This document shows, piece by piece, positions 1 through 8,042 of a stretch of DNA of 63,255 nucleotides. Made by a program: the position numbers and the translations under genes. The stretch comes from Colimorpha sp045597845 (GTDB taxonomy: Bacteria; Bacteroidota; Bacteroidia; Bacteroidales; P3). The notes below the pieces were generated by a model, which saw only the letters and a program-made list of their open reading frames with translations, was not told the origin of the DNA and ran no database searches. Location: positions 1 to 63,255 of the forward strand of contig JAZLKZ010000088.1 in NCBI GenBank assembly GCA_045597845.1, written 5' to 3'. Each line of letters starts with the position of its first letter. The stretch's first letter is position 1.

Positions 1-154
1 AGTTGCATTGTTGACCACTGTGTTCGGTCTTATCGTAGCTATCATTCTTCAGATTTTCTACAACTACATCCTTACCAAAATCGAAAGCCTCGTTGCCCAG
101 ATGGAAGATGGTTCTATCAGCTTCATGGACATCCTCGTAAAAAACAAGAGATAA
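1..154 (+). CDS. MotA/TolQ/ExbB proton channel family protein, C-terminal end (partial)
   Basis: The window opens inside this gene; reading from base 2 gives about 50 codons ending in TAA at 152-154. The visible part is the end of a transmembrane helix (VALLTTVFGLIVAIIL) followed by an amphipathic tail, as at the C-terminus of ExbB/TolQ subunits, the proton-channel partner of ExbD/TolR. The call rests mainly on context: a small membrane protein and two ExbD-type genes follow in the same direction. Inference: an inner-membrane motor coupling proton-motive force to an outer-membrane process. The rest of the gene is outside the window. Confidence 0.7.
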   Translation, partial: VALLTTVFGLIVAIILQIFYNYILTKIESLVAQMEDGSISFMDILVKNKR

Positions 155-203
155 TAGTATAAGGAGTAAACAAATAATTAATAATTTTAATCCTTAAACT
201 GTT

Positions 204-653
204 ATGAAAGAAAAAACAAGAAAACTCATCACAATCATAGGTCTGGGTTTGGCAATTGTAGCATCCATCTTCGCTATAATTTTCGCACTCGACATTGAAA
301 AGAACTCTGGCATGTACAACATCGCCTACGGCATTACGTTCGCATTTGTAGTATTGTCAGTCATTGCTATTTTAGCATTTGTTTTACTGCAGTTTTTCAA
401 GAATTTCAAGGACGACCGCAAAAAGGCAATCAAAGCCCTCGCCATCATCGGCCTGGCAATTGTCGTTTGCTTCGTTTCTTTCTTGCTGGCTACCGGCAAC
501 GACGTAAGCCAGGCACTGCTTGACAAAAACAACCTCACGGTATCCACCTCCAGATGGATTGGAGCCGCATGCATCTTGGTATATATCCTTGTTATTGGTG
601 CAGCTGCAGCCATCGTTTATGTGGAAGTATCCAAACTGTTTAAAAAGAAATAA
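204..653 (+). CDS. Small four-helix membrane protein in the ExbB/ExbD operon
   Basis: 149 residues with four predicted transmembrane stretches (about residues 8-30, 40-65, 75-97 and 117-142) and a basic tail ending LFKKK. I do not recognise a named family. It sits 49 bp after the ExbB-like gene and 3 bp before the first ExbD gene, so it is very probably co-transcribed and may be an accessory subunit of the energy-transducing complex. No catalytic motif is visible. Existence as a gene is well supported by the tight operon; function is unknown. Confidence 0.8.
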   Translation: MKEKTRKLITIIGLGLAIVASIFAIIFALDIEKNSGMYNIAYGITFAFVVLSVIAILAFVLLQFFKNFKDDRKKAIKALAIIGLAIVVCFVSFLLATGNDVSQALLDKNNLTVSTSRWIGAACILVYILVIGAAAAIVYVEVSKLFKKK

Positions 654-656
654 GAT

Positions 657-1232
657 ATGGCTAAAAAATCAACACCTGGTTTGAACACCAGTTCTATGGC
701 CGACATCTCGTTCTTGCTGCTTACCTTCTTCTTGATGACATCAAGCATCAACACAGACCAAGGTATCGCAAGACGTCTGCCCCCGCCATTACAGGACAAC
801 CAAGAACCGCCAGATGTTCGTGAACGCAATATCTTCGTTGTAAAAATCAATAGCAAAGACAGACTTCTCTATAATGGAGAAATTGGCGATATCAAGGATT
901 TGAAGGAGCGTGCAAAGGAATTCCTTGGCAACCCAATGAATCTTGACAACCTTCCCGAGAAAGAAATCATTGAAATTCCTTTGCTCGGCAAGATGGAAGT
1001 CACCAAAGGTATCATCTCTCTGCAGAACGACCGCGGTACGTCATACGATCGGTACATTGAAGTACAGAACGAATTGGCTGCCGCCATCAACGAAATGCGT
1101 AACGAACTTGCAACGGATCGATTTGGCAAGAAATACGCCGATATTAACGAAGATCAACGTAATGCTATCGACAAAGCCATTCCTGTGGCTATCTCGGAAG
1201 CAGAGCCCACAAAAATAGGAGAATCTAAATAA
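657..1232 (+). CDS. exbD: ExbD/TolR family biopolymer transport protein (first copy)
   Basis: 191 residues. The N-terminus has the ExbD signature: a short cytoplasmic stretch, then MADISFLLLTFFLMTSS (about residues 15-31), whose Asp is the expected proton-carrying residue in the single transmembrane helix. A periplasmic domain of about 150 residues follows, longer than classical ExbD (about 140 aa in total). Its stop codon overlaps the next ATG by one base (TAATG), so translation is probably coupled to the second ExbD. Inferred role: subunit of an ExbB-ExbD motor driving TonB-dependent uptake or envelope maintenance. Confidence 0.9.
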   Translation: MAKKSTPGLNTSSMADISFLLLTFFLMTSSINTDQGIARRLPPPLQDNQEPPDVRERNIFVVKINSKDRLLYNGEIGDIKDLKERAKEFLGNPMNLDNLPEKEIIEIPLLGKMEVTKGIISLQNDRGTSYDRYIEVQNELAAAINEMRNELATDRFGKKYADINEDQRNAIDKAIPVAISEAEPTKIGESK

Positions 1233-1702
1233 TGGCAAAGTTTACAGGTAAAAAACCAAAAGAGACCCCGGGTCTGAATATGGGTTCTATGTCTGATATT
1301 ATCTTCATGCTGTTGTTCTTCTTCATGGTAATTACCACCATGCGTGAAAGCACTCTGTTTGTAAAGATAACTGTACCACAGGGCACTGAGGTAAGCAAAC
1401 TGGAAAAGAAAAGCTTGGTAAGCTACATCAATGTTGGTGTACCTATTCCAAAAGAGCAGAAGAAATTAGGTACGGACTCTCGTATCCAGCTCAACGACCA
1501 GATTGCTGAAATATCGGACATCCGCCAATTCGTAGAAGAAGAGAAGGCCGCCCGTGTAGAAGCCGACCGTCCTTTGATTACCACTGCCATCAAGGCTGAC
1601 AAAGACACTAAGATGGGTATGATAAACGACATCAAACAGGAACTTCGTAACTGTGGCGCTTTCAAAATCTTCTATACCGCTCGCAAGGGCGAAAGGAAGT
1701 AA
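1232..1702 (+). CDS. exbD: ExbD/TolR family biopolymer transport protein (second copy)
   Basis: 156 residues, starting at the ATG that shares one base with the previous stop. MSDIIFMLLFFFMVITT (about residues 17-33) contains the conserved Asp of the ExbD helix. The periplasmic part is shorter than in the upstream paralogue. Paired unequal ExbD genes after one ExbB are common in Bacteroidota, and the two may form a heteromeric stator ring; that is inference. A rho-independent terminator follows within 20 bp and closes the operon. Confidence 0.9.
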   Translation: MAKFTGKKPKETPGLNMGSMSDIIFMLLFFFMVITTMRESTLFVKITVPQGTEVSKLEKKSLVSYINVGVPIPKEQKKLGTDSRIQLNDQIAEISDIRQFVEEEKAARVEADRPLITTAIKADKDTKMGMINDIKQELRNCGAFKIFYTARKGERK

Positions 1703-1720
1703 TGCTTTTAACCCAAGAAA

Positions 1721-1749
1721 AAGCCGCCCGAAAGGACGGCTTTTTTTTT
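1721..1749 (+). terminator. Rho-independent terminator of the exbB-exbD-exbD operon
   Basis: GCCGCCC-GAAA-GGACGGC forms a 7-bp stem with one C-A mismatch and a GAAA loop, followed by nine T. It lies 19 bp after the second exbD stop. Confidence 0.85.
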
Positions 1750-1780
1750 GCCAAAATCACGAATTACGCAAAAAAAATTC

Positions 1781-1820
1781 ACCATCGCACCTACAAATCT
1801 TCCAATCTCCAAAACTTTTA
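1781..1820. repeat. Period-8 degenerate spacer repeat
   Basis: Five octamer units in strict 8-bp phase: ACCATCGC, ACCTACAA, ATCTTCCA, ATCTCCAA, AACTTTTA. They fill the spacer directly before the trmN6 start. On the minus strand the core reads GGAGATTG/GGAAGATT, the same class as the octamers at 5786-5833 and 21543-21590. Confidence 0.5.
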
Positions 1821-1825
1821 TTTCC

Positions 1826-2536
1826 ATGTTCCGATTCAAACAATTTTCAATACAAGACGACAACGCTACCATGAAAGTTGGCACAGACAGCGTGCTACTA
1901 GGATGCATGGTAAACGTATCCAATCCTAAACGAATCTTGGATATCGGAACGGGTTGCGGAATCATCGCATTGATTCTAGCGCAGCAATTTCCAAACGCCA
2001 CTATTGATGCCATAGACATAGACGAAGGAAGCATCAGCGATGCAAAGCAGAATTTTGAGAGAAGTCTCTGGAGCAACATACTCACCCCTCACCTATCCTC
2101 TTTACAAGAATGGGACAAAGACTGTCAGTATGACTTAATCGTTTCCAATCCCCCTTATTTTGTAAATACGTTGAGATGCCCATCTGACAAGCGCAATATG
2201 GCACGCCACAACGACACACTTTCTTTCGAAGACCTCATTGTCCACACGAAAAGATTAATGGCCACGGAAGGCGATTTCTGGTGCATCCTTCCTCCTACAG
2301 AAGCTGAAGAAGTCATCCACCTGGCAACAGCCAAAGGTCTTTCTTTCGTCGGATGCTACCACATTCACAACAAACCTGAAAGTGCAATCCGACGCACTAT
2401 TTTACACTTTTCAAAGGCACTTGCACTCACAAGCCAAGATCAACACCGACACCTTCGCAATGCAGACAGCACCTACAGCGATTGGTACCATCAAACCACA
2501 AAAGACTTCTATCTTTGGGAATGGAGCAAAGAATAA
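1826..2536 (+). CDS. trmN6: tRNA1(Val) (adenine(37)-N6)-methyltransferase
   Basis: 236 residues from the ATG at 1826. An in-frame upstream start exists, but MFRFKQFSIQDDNATMKVGTD is the canonical family N-terminus. The SAM-binding motif I region reads LDIGTGCGIIALILAQ and the catalytic motif IV of N6-adenine methylases is SNPPYF. Known role (YfiC/TrmN6): methylates A37 of tRNA1(Val) next to the anticodon. It is a single gene between the exbD operon terminator and a convergent minus-strand gene. Confidence 0.85.
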   Translation: MFRFKQFSIQDDNATMKVGTDSVLLGCMVNVSNPKRILDIGTGCGIIALILAQQFPNATIDAIDIDEGSISDAKQNFERSLWSNILTPHLSSLQEWDKDCQYDLIVSNPPYFVNTLRCPSDKRNMARHNDTLSFEDLIVHTKRLMATEGDFWCILPPTEAEEVIHLATAKGLSFVGCYHIHNKPESAIRRTILHFSKALALTSQDQHRHLRNADSTYSDWYHQTTKDFYLWEWSKE

Positions 2537-2608
2537 CAAAACTCTCAAACAAAAACAGCTTGAGATCAACAAAGACCGGTTCAACTAGTTCATATACATC
2601 CAACCATA

Positions 2609-3688
2609 CTACAATTCAATTCCATAGGTCCATTCGATGTAATCGACGTGAGCATAGTGGGCTTTGAGGGAGACTCCGGCGTATTGATGAAAGGCTTTGC
2701 CAAAATGATAGTAGCCACCGACACGTTCATATACGGGAATAGACTCCAACTCTGATTTATGTAGATAGCACCCCATGGCAAGCCGGATTGAGAAAGGTCC
2801 CCAATAGGTTTCGTAGTCGGCACAAGCACCTAAATAAAGCGGAGACGGCACCTCAACACCTTTGGAGCGGGCTATGTCGGAATGGCTAAAGTTGTACATA
2901 AAATCAAGACTTGCTCCCGCCATTCTGTGGGCAGAAAATGCATACAAATAACCCGTTTGGAGCGTATAGGCGAAATAGTATGGATCATCAACGAAAGGAT
3001 AGCGCGCCTTGACAAAGGCAGGAGATGCCGAAAGGAAAAAATGAGAGTGGGCGAACTGCTCAAAATCGACACAAGCCATATCACTTCTATCAGGCGCGTC
3101 AACAGCAGTTGAAAACTGATAGCCCACCTCCACTTGCATAAGGTTCAAACCTTGGTTGGGCTTGAGAATATAACCATTGGAAGAATGGGACAACATCAAC
3201 GCCAGAGAAAGCACATCACCATTGCGCAAGCCGATTTGACAATCCATGCCCACATCAATCATACAGTTCAAGTACGAACCAATGAAAATATTATCTTGGT
3301 CTCCTGAGCGTTTATAAGGATTTGTAAAGCAAGAGAATCCACAATTCAAGAGCCACTGTAACTTTGTCTTGGAAAAACGCAACAGAGTATTTCTCATAGC
3401 GCCTTCCACCACATAACGATGTCCCGCAATAGGATTGTCGAAACAGAGGAAAGAAGCTCGAATACCGAACTGAGAATCAGGTCTTAATTGGAACCACCTT
3501 TCACCCCTATTGAAGTTCCAAGCGACATCAAAAGCCACACCGCCACTAAAGGAAGCAATATAGCCATATTCATCGCTATTGGGAATGGTATAGGCACCCA
3601 GCCCACTTATCTGATAATAACTTGGTTGCGCAAACAACGCTGTTGCAGACCCCAAAATACAAGTCAACAAAAAGAGTTTCAACTTCAT
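2609..3688 (-). CDS. PagL-like acyloxyacyl hydrolase / lipid A deacylase family outer-membrane protein
   Basis: 359 residues with a signal peptide (MKLKLFLLTCILGSATALFA-Q). Near residues 163-185 the segment LSHSSNGYILKPNQGLNLMQ matches the H-x-S-N...PN-x-G signature of PagL lipid A 3-O-deacylases, where His and Ser are catalytic. The acidic residue expected about 14 positions after the His is Asn here, so activity is uncertain. The alternating aromatic strand pattern suggests an outer-membrane beta-barrel. It is longer than PagL (about 150-180 aa), with an extra N-terminal part. Ends in TAG, 11 bp downstream of ligA on the same strand. Confidence 0.6.
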   Translation of the reverse strand: MKLKLFLLTCILGSATALFAQPSYYQISGLGAYTIPNSDEYGYIASFSGGVAFDVAWNFNRGERWFQLRPDSQFGIRASFLCFDNPIAGHRYVVEGAMRNTLLRFSKTKLQWLLNCGFSCFTNPYKRSGDQDNIFIGSYLNCMIDVGMDCQIGLRNGDVLSLALMLSHSSNGYILKPNQGLNLMQVEVGYQFSTAVDAPDRSDMACVDFEQFAHSHFFLSASPAFVKARYPFVDDPYYFAYTLQTGYLYAFSAHRMAGASLDFMYNFSHSDIARSKGVEVPSPLYLGACADYETYWGPFSIRLAMGCYLHKSELESIPVYERVGGYYHFGKAFHQYAGVSLKAHYAHVDYIEWTYGIEL

Positions 3689-3699
3689 TGCGCAAACAT

Positions 3700-5772
3700 C
3701 TATTTTCCGCCCACCATAACAAGATAATCCTCCTCGGAGATGATAGGCACGTTCAGTTTCTCGGCTTTCTTGAGCTTTTCGGGTCCCATTTTCTCACCTG
3801 CCAGCACATAGTCGGTCTTGGAGCTGATAGAGCTGGAGACCTTGCCACCATGCTGTTCAATATGAGTCTTAATCTCCTCACGAGAGAACCGAGAGAAGAC
3901 GCCACTTACCACAAAAGTCTTGCCGTCCAACACACTGGAAACCGACGTGTCGTGGACTTGCATCTGGAGTCCTGCCGCACGAAGGCGTTCCACCAACTGT
4001 CGATGTTCCGGAACAACGAAATAGTCAAACACCGTGACGGCAGTCTTCTCGCCAACATCCTCAACATGGGCCAATTCTTCGACAGTAGCAGCCATCAAGG
4101 CATCAATATTCTTGAAAAATCGGGCAAGTTTCTTGGCACCCACTTCACCAACATAACGAATGCCAAGGGCAAAAAGCACGCGCTCGAAAGGAACTTCGCA
4201 CGATTTCCGGATGGCAGACAAAATATTTTCGGCACCTTTTTCTTGAATAGAGGCACCCTCTTCAACACCCAAACCTATAAGTTGCTCACGACGCAGGTAG
4301 TAGAGATCCGCCACATTGCGGACAAGTCCTTTATTGTAAAGCATGGAAAGTCGCTCGCTTCCAAGAGAATCGATATTCATCGCCTTGCGTGCCACAAAAT
4401 GCTCCAAACGGCCGATAATCTGCGGAGGACAGCCATCAACATTTGGGCAATAGAATCCAGCCTCACCTTCGGTACGCACCAACGGCGCTCCACATTCGGG
4501 ACATTTTGCGAGATACGATACAGGCTTGGCGTTGGTGATGCGATGTTCCATATCCACGCCAACGACTTTGGGAATGATTTCGCCACCCTTTTCGATCAAA
4601 AGCCAGTCAGCTTCGCGGATGTCCATCTTCTCGATGAAGTCGGCATTATTGAGTGTAGCCCTGCGCACCGTAGTGCCACCCAGCCAGACGGGCGCCATAT
4701 TAGCCACAGGCGTAACGATACCCGTGCGCCCTACCTGAAAACTAATGTCCTCCAAGGGCGTACTCACACGTTCAGCCTTGAACTTATAGGCGATAGCCCA
4801 ACGGGGCGACTTGGCAGTCAAACCCAATTGCTCCCACAACGCAACTTGATTGACCTTAATGACGATGCCATCAATACCGAAAGGAAGAGACCAACGTTCT
4901 TTGTCCCAAAAATCGATAAACGCCTTAATTTCATTGATGTCGGCACATTCCTTAATGAAAGGTTGCACTTTAAACCCCATCTGTCTGGCGGCTTCAAGAC
5001 GACCAAAATGAGTGTTGTATTGTGGTATTGGAGATTTGTTGATTTGCCGAGCCAAGTTGTCGTCGGGAAGCATCATAAAGTACATACAGAACTGGAGCTT
5101 GCGCTTGGCACACTCTCGCGAATCCTGTAACTTAAGCGAGCCACTGGCGGCATTGCGCGGATTGGCAAACGGTTCGTCGCCTTCCGCTTCGCGCTGTTTG
5201 TTCATGACCTCGAAAGCGTCGAACGGATAGACCACCTCTCCCCTCGCCTCGAAGTCGTCGGGATAGGAGCCTTGTAACTTGAGCGGAATGGTGGGAATGG
5301 TGCGGGCATTGTCGGTAATGTCGTCGCCAACGCTACCATTTCCTCGTGTTACCGCCTGCGTTAGCACACCATGCTTATAGGTCAAGCCGATAGCCACGCC
5401 ATCATATTTCAATTCGCAAGTATAGGAGAACTTTGTATCACCCAACAACTTGCGCGTACGGGTCTCAAATTCCTCTATTTCTTCAATGCTGTAGGTGTTG
5501 CCCAACGAAAGCATGGGAAAACGATGTGAGACCTGACGGAAATTCTTGTTGACCGTTCCCCCCACCCTACGCGTAGGCGAAGTTGGCAAGGCAAGTTCTG
5601 GATATTGGCGTTCCAAGTCAATCAATTCACGCAAAAGCGCATCAAACTCAAAGTCGCTCACCAAAGAGGTGTCATTCATATAGTACTCGTAGTTGTACTT
5701 GTCGATGAGTTGTGTAAGTTCTTCGATACGCTGCCGCGAAGGCTCAAGGTCTAAAGAGGAAAAAAGGTCCAT
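3700..5772 (-). CDS. ligA: NAD-dependent DNA ligase LigA
   Basis: 690 residues, the usual length. The adenylation lysine lies in CELKYDGVAIGL near residue 120. A Cys4 zinc finger follows (CPECG...CPNVDGCPPQ), then the helix-hairpin-helix region and a C-terminal BRCT domain (DGKTFVVSGVFSRFSREEI). Seals nicks using NAD+ during replication and repair. Start MDLFSSLDLEP fits family N-termini. The upstream spacer holds a period-8 repeat; the downstream PagL-like gene may be read through. Confidence 0.98.
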   Translation of the reverse strand: MDLFSSLDLEPSRQRIEELTQLIDKYNYEYYMNDTSLVSDFEFDALLRELIDLERQYPELALPTSPTRRVGGTVNKNFRQVSHRFPMLSLGNTYSIEEIEEFETRTRKLLGDTKFSYTCELKYDGVAIGLTYKHGVLTQAVTRGNGSVGDDITDNARTIPTIPLKLQGSYPDDFEARGEVVYPFDAFEVMNKQREAEGDEPFANPRNAASGSLKLQDSRECAKRKLQFCMYFMMLPDDNLARQINKSPIPQYNTHFGRLEAARQMGFKVQPFIKECADINEIKAFIDFWDKERWSLPFGIDGIVIKVNQVALWEQLGLTAKSPRWAIAYKFKAERVSTPLEDISFQVGRTGIVTPVANMAPVWLGGTTVRRATLNNADFIEKMDIREADWLLIEKGGEIIPKVVGVDMEHRITNAKPVSYLAKCPECGAPLVRTEGEAGFYCPNVDGCPPQIIGRLEHFVARKAMNIDSLGSERLSMLYNKGLVRNVADLYYLRREQLIGLGVEEGASIQEKGAENILSAIRKSCEVPFERVLFALGIRYVGEVGAKKLARFFKNIDALMAATVEELAHVEDVGEKTAVTVFDYFVVPEHRQLVERLRAAGLQMQVHDTSVSSVLDGKTFVVSGVFSRFSREEIKTHIEQHGGKVSSSISSKTDYVLAGEKMGPEKLKKAEKLNVPIISEEDYLVMVGGK

Positions 5773-5785
5773 GCCGAGAATTAAG

Positions 5786-5833
5786 GATTTAAAAATTGGG
5801 AGATTTAAAGATTTGCAGGTTCGAGGACTATGG
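5786..5833. repeat. Period-8 degenerate spacer repeat between dapF and ligA
   Basis: Six octamers in phase: GATTTAAA, AATTGGGA, GATTTAAA, GATTTGCA, GGTTCGAG, GACTATGG. They occupy most of the 69-bp gap between the dapF stop and the ligA start. Two units are identical and others share the GATTT core. Confidence 0.5.
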
Positions 5834-5841
5834 ATTAGAAA

Positions 5842-6624
5842 TCATTTCAAAGGCCATTCTCCCTGAAAGTTGAGAGAAACAGGTCCGGTGAGTTGGACAT
5901 TGGTATAAGCTGTTTCTGTGGCATCGAAAGTGACCTTGAAGTCGCCACCACGGGTCTTTACGCGACCGTTACCACTCACAATTGCACATGCTGTGACACC
6001 AGTGCCACAAGCCCAAGTTTCGTCTTCAACTCCACGTTCATAGGTACGCACAAAGAGCGTCCCGTCAGGGAGATCCTCAATAAAATCGACATTTGTGCCT
6101 TGTGGGAACTCGTCAAGGTTGTTTCGCAGCCGACGGCCCTCTCTCACTACATCAAACTCATTCAAGTTTTCCACACGCTGCACATAATGTGGCGACCCCG
6201 TGTCGAGAAACCAACCGTCGAGGCAACGACGCACATCAACACAAGAGACTTGTCTCATGCCCAAACGCACCAATCCCCCACGAGATTCTTTGTCCCAAAG
6301 CAGAATGTCGGCCTCATGAGGACCGTCGTACCCCAAAAAGCGATAGTGACCGTCGGGCTGGATGCCAAGCAGATGAGCGAAAGCGACAATACAACGGCCA
6401 CCGTTGCCGCACATTGAGCCGAGACGGCCGTCGTTATTGTAGTAGCGCATCTCAAAATCAAAGGTTTCCGGTCCTTTAGAGAGGGTCATCAACCCATCAG
6501 CTCCCACACCAAAACGGCGGTGGCAGATATTGGCAATAGTTTCTGTGGAGAGTTGCAAATCAGTCCCACGCATATCAATCAAGACAAAGTCATTGCCAGC
6601 TCCATCAAATTTATAAAAATGCAT
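5842..6624 (-). CDS. dapF: Diaminopimelate epimerase
   Basis: 260 residues. Both catalytic cysteines are visible: MCGNGGRCIVAF near residue 72 and WACGTGVTACAI near residue 210. The N-terminal FDGAGNDFVLID motif is canonical. Converts LL- to meso-diaminopimelate for lysine and peptidoglycan synthesis in the cytoplasm. It is one of a run of minus-strand genes (antiporter, dapF, ligA), with 68 bp to the antiporter upstream. No anomaly seen. Confidence 0.97.
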   Translation of the reverse strand: MHFYKFDGAGNDFVLIDMRGTDLQLSTETIANICHRRFGVGADGLMTLSKGPETFDFEMRYYNNDGRLGSMCGNGGRCIVAFAHLLGIQPDGHYRFLGYDGPHEADILLWDKESRGGLVRLGMRQVSCVDVRRCLDGWFLDTGSPHYVQRVENLNEFDVVREGRRLRNNLDEFPQGTNVDFIEDLPDGTLFVRTYERGVEDETWACGTGVTACAIVSGNGRVKTRGGDFKVTFDATETAYTNVQLTGPVSLNFQGEWPLK

Positions 6625-6692
6625 CGTAAATAGAAACTTGATTACATTATTAAAAACAAAGTATTACTTGCAAAATAGAGTATTAAGATGAA

Positions 6693-7943
6693 CTACTCGT
6701 TGAACTCCTCTTCGGATTCCCAATAGAGTGGTTCATTTTTGACCAATTTTTTACTGGTCAACAAAACCAAGATCGAGGTAAAGATAATGGAAAAAAATAT
6801 GACAGAATAAGTAACGTACTTAATCATTGTTGCGCCAGGAATGAGTTCGTAACCCACGGAGACATTCATCTGTTCAGGCACCGAAGCCAATACTGCCGAA
6901 ACGAGTCCCTTGGGAATCATGATAGAAACCGTAAGCCTATCATTGACAGTGTTTTTGTGTCCGACAATAAAAACCAAAACGAATCGTAATACAAAAAGAG
7001 CCGTAGTAACAATCAATCCATATTGCAAAGCCTCAACATTTGTAAAAGGAATACAGATACCGATATAGACAAAGAAAAAGGTCTTGAGCACAAATACAAA
7101 TTCCTTGAAAAAGCTCTTCTCATTGTTACTCAACGGCATCATTCGTCGATTGCCAAATTTATGAAGCAATGAAATATCAAAATAGTCGATGTTGCCTAAT
7201 ACCACACCAAAAGCAAGGGCTGCAATGGCTCCACTGAACCCCATCACCTCTGTTATGCCGTAAAGCACAAAAACGAATGCCGGCGTAAGGAACATTGAAT
7301 TTTTCATCTTGCGAACCTTGTCGAGCAATCCAGCCCATACAATACCACCTACCATGCCGATAATCAACGCCATGACAAAAGAGGCAAGGATTTTACCCAC
7401 CATTGACCCCAAAGCCATGTCGTTAGAAGAGAACCCCTCGATGACACCCAATGAGATGACAATACAAAGCACCCCCGAACAGGCCGATTCCAGAGCCAAG
7501 GTGGTACGGGTTTTTTCGCTCACACGCATTTGCCACACCAAAGGAATGACTATGGCCGCTGCCGTGCCTGAGATCATCGAGCCAAGCAATATCGACGACT
7601 GCCACGGCATTCTAAGCAAATAATATCCAATAACTGCAACCGCAACCATGGAAAGGAAAAAAGATAGCAACGTAACCTGCACCATTCCTTTCCAATAACG
7701 CCTAATGGAGTCGATGCTGAGGTCCACGCCACTGTCGAAAAGTATGAAAAGCAACGTCAACGAAGCGAACATTGAGGCGAAGCGTCCCAACATGTCGGGT
7801 GTGACCAAATGAAGCACCGGTCCCAACACAATGCCGATGGCAAGCAGAAAAAGGACATCCGGCACACGTCTCTTACTGAAAAGGTATGAGAAGAAATGCG
7901 CACAGAAGATTAATATGCCCAGTATGATAAAAACGTTTGCCAA
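6693..7943 (-). CDS. Cation:proton antiporter (CPA family)
   Basis: 416 residues with about 11-12 hydrophobic segments and the antiporter opening SYLFSKRRVPDVLFLLAIG. FDSGVDLSIDSIRRYWKGM and GTAAAIVIPLVWQ match the NhaP/KefB-like fold, with an acidic residue in a central helix as expected for cation/H+ exchange. There is no cytoplasmic RCK/TrkA domain; the protein ends in a short acidic tail (ESEEEFNE). Substrate (Na+ or K+) cannot be assigned. The start MANVFIILGILIF places the first helix at the N-terminus. Confidence 0.85.
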   Translation of the reverse strand: MANVFIILGILIFCAHFFSYLFSKRRVPDVLFLLAIGIVLGPVLHLVTPDMLGRFASMFASLTLLFILFDSGVDLSIDSIRRYWKGMVQVTLLSFFLSMVAVAVIGYYLLRMPWQSSILLGSMISGTAAAIVIPLVWQMRVSEKTRTTLALESACSGVLCIVISLGVIEGFSSNDMALGSMVGKILASFVMALIIGMVGGIVWAGLLDKVRKMKNSMFLTPAFVFVLYGITEVMGFSGAIAALAFGVVLGNIDYFDISLLHKFGNRRMMPLSNNEKSFFKEFVFVLKTFFFVYIGICIPFTNVEALQYGLIVTTALFVLRFVLVFIVGHKNTVNDRLTVSIMIPKGLVSAVLASVPEQMNVSVGYELIPGATMIKYVTYSVIFFSIIFTSILVLLTSKKLVKNEPLYWESEEEFNE

Positions 7944-8014
7944 AGAGATTAATTTTATTTACACTTAAACCGTTAGCTAAAAATCAATGATTAAAATCGG
8001 CTCATATAATCGTC

Positions 8015-8042
8015 AATTCACCATTCGCAGTTCAGCATTCGC
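8015..8042. repeat. Period-7 spacer repeat running into the dnaX 3' end
   Basis: Four heptamers in phase: AATTCAC, CATTCGC, AGTTCAG, CATTCGC. The last base is part of the final dnaX stop codon (TAG on the minus strand, 8042-8044). Confidence 0.55.

Noticed and set aside
3622..5130. About 500-codon open frame antisense to ligA
   Set aside because: Overlaps the conserved ligase and contains no recognisable protein motif.
5810..5835. GGTTCGAG resembling a tRNA T-loop
   Set aside because: No acceptor, D or anticodon stems can be drawn around it; it is part of a period-8 repeat.
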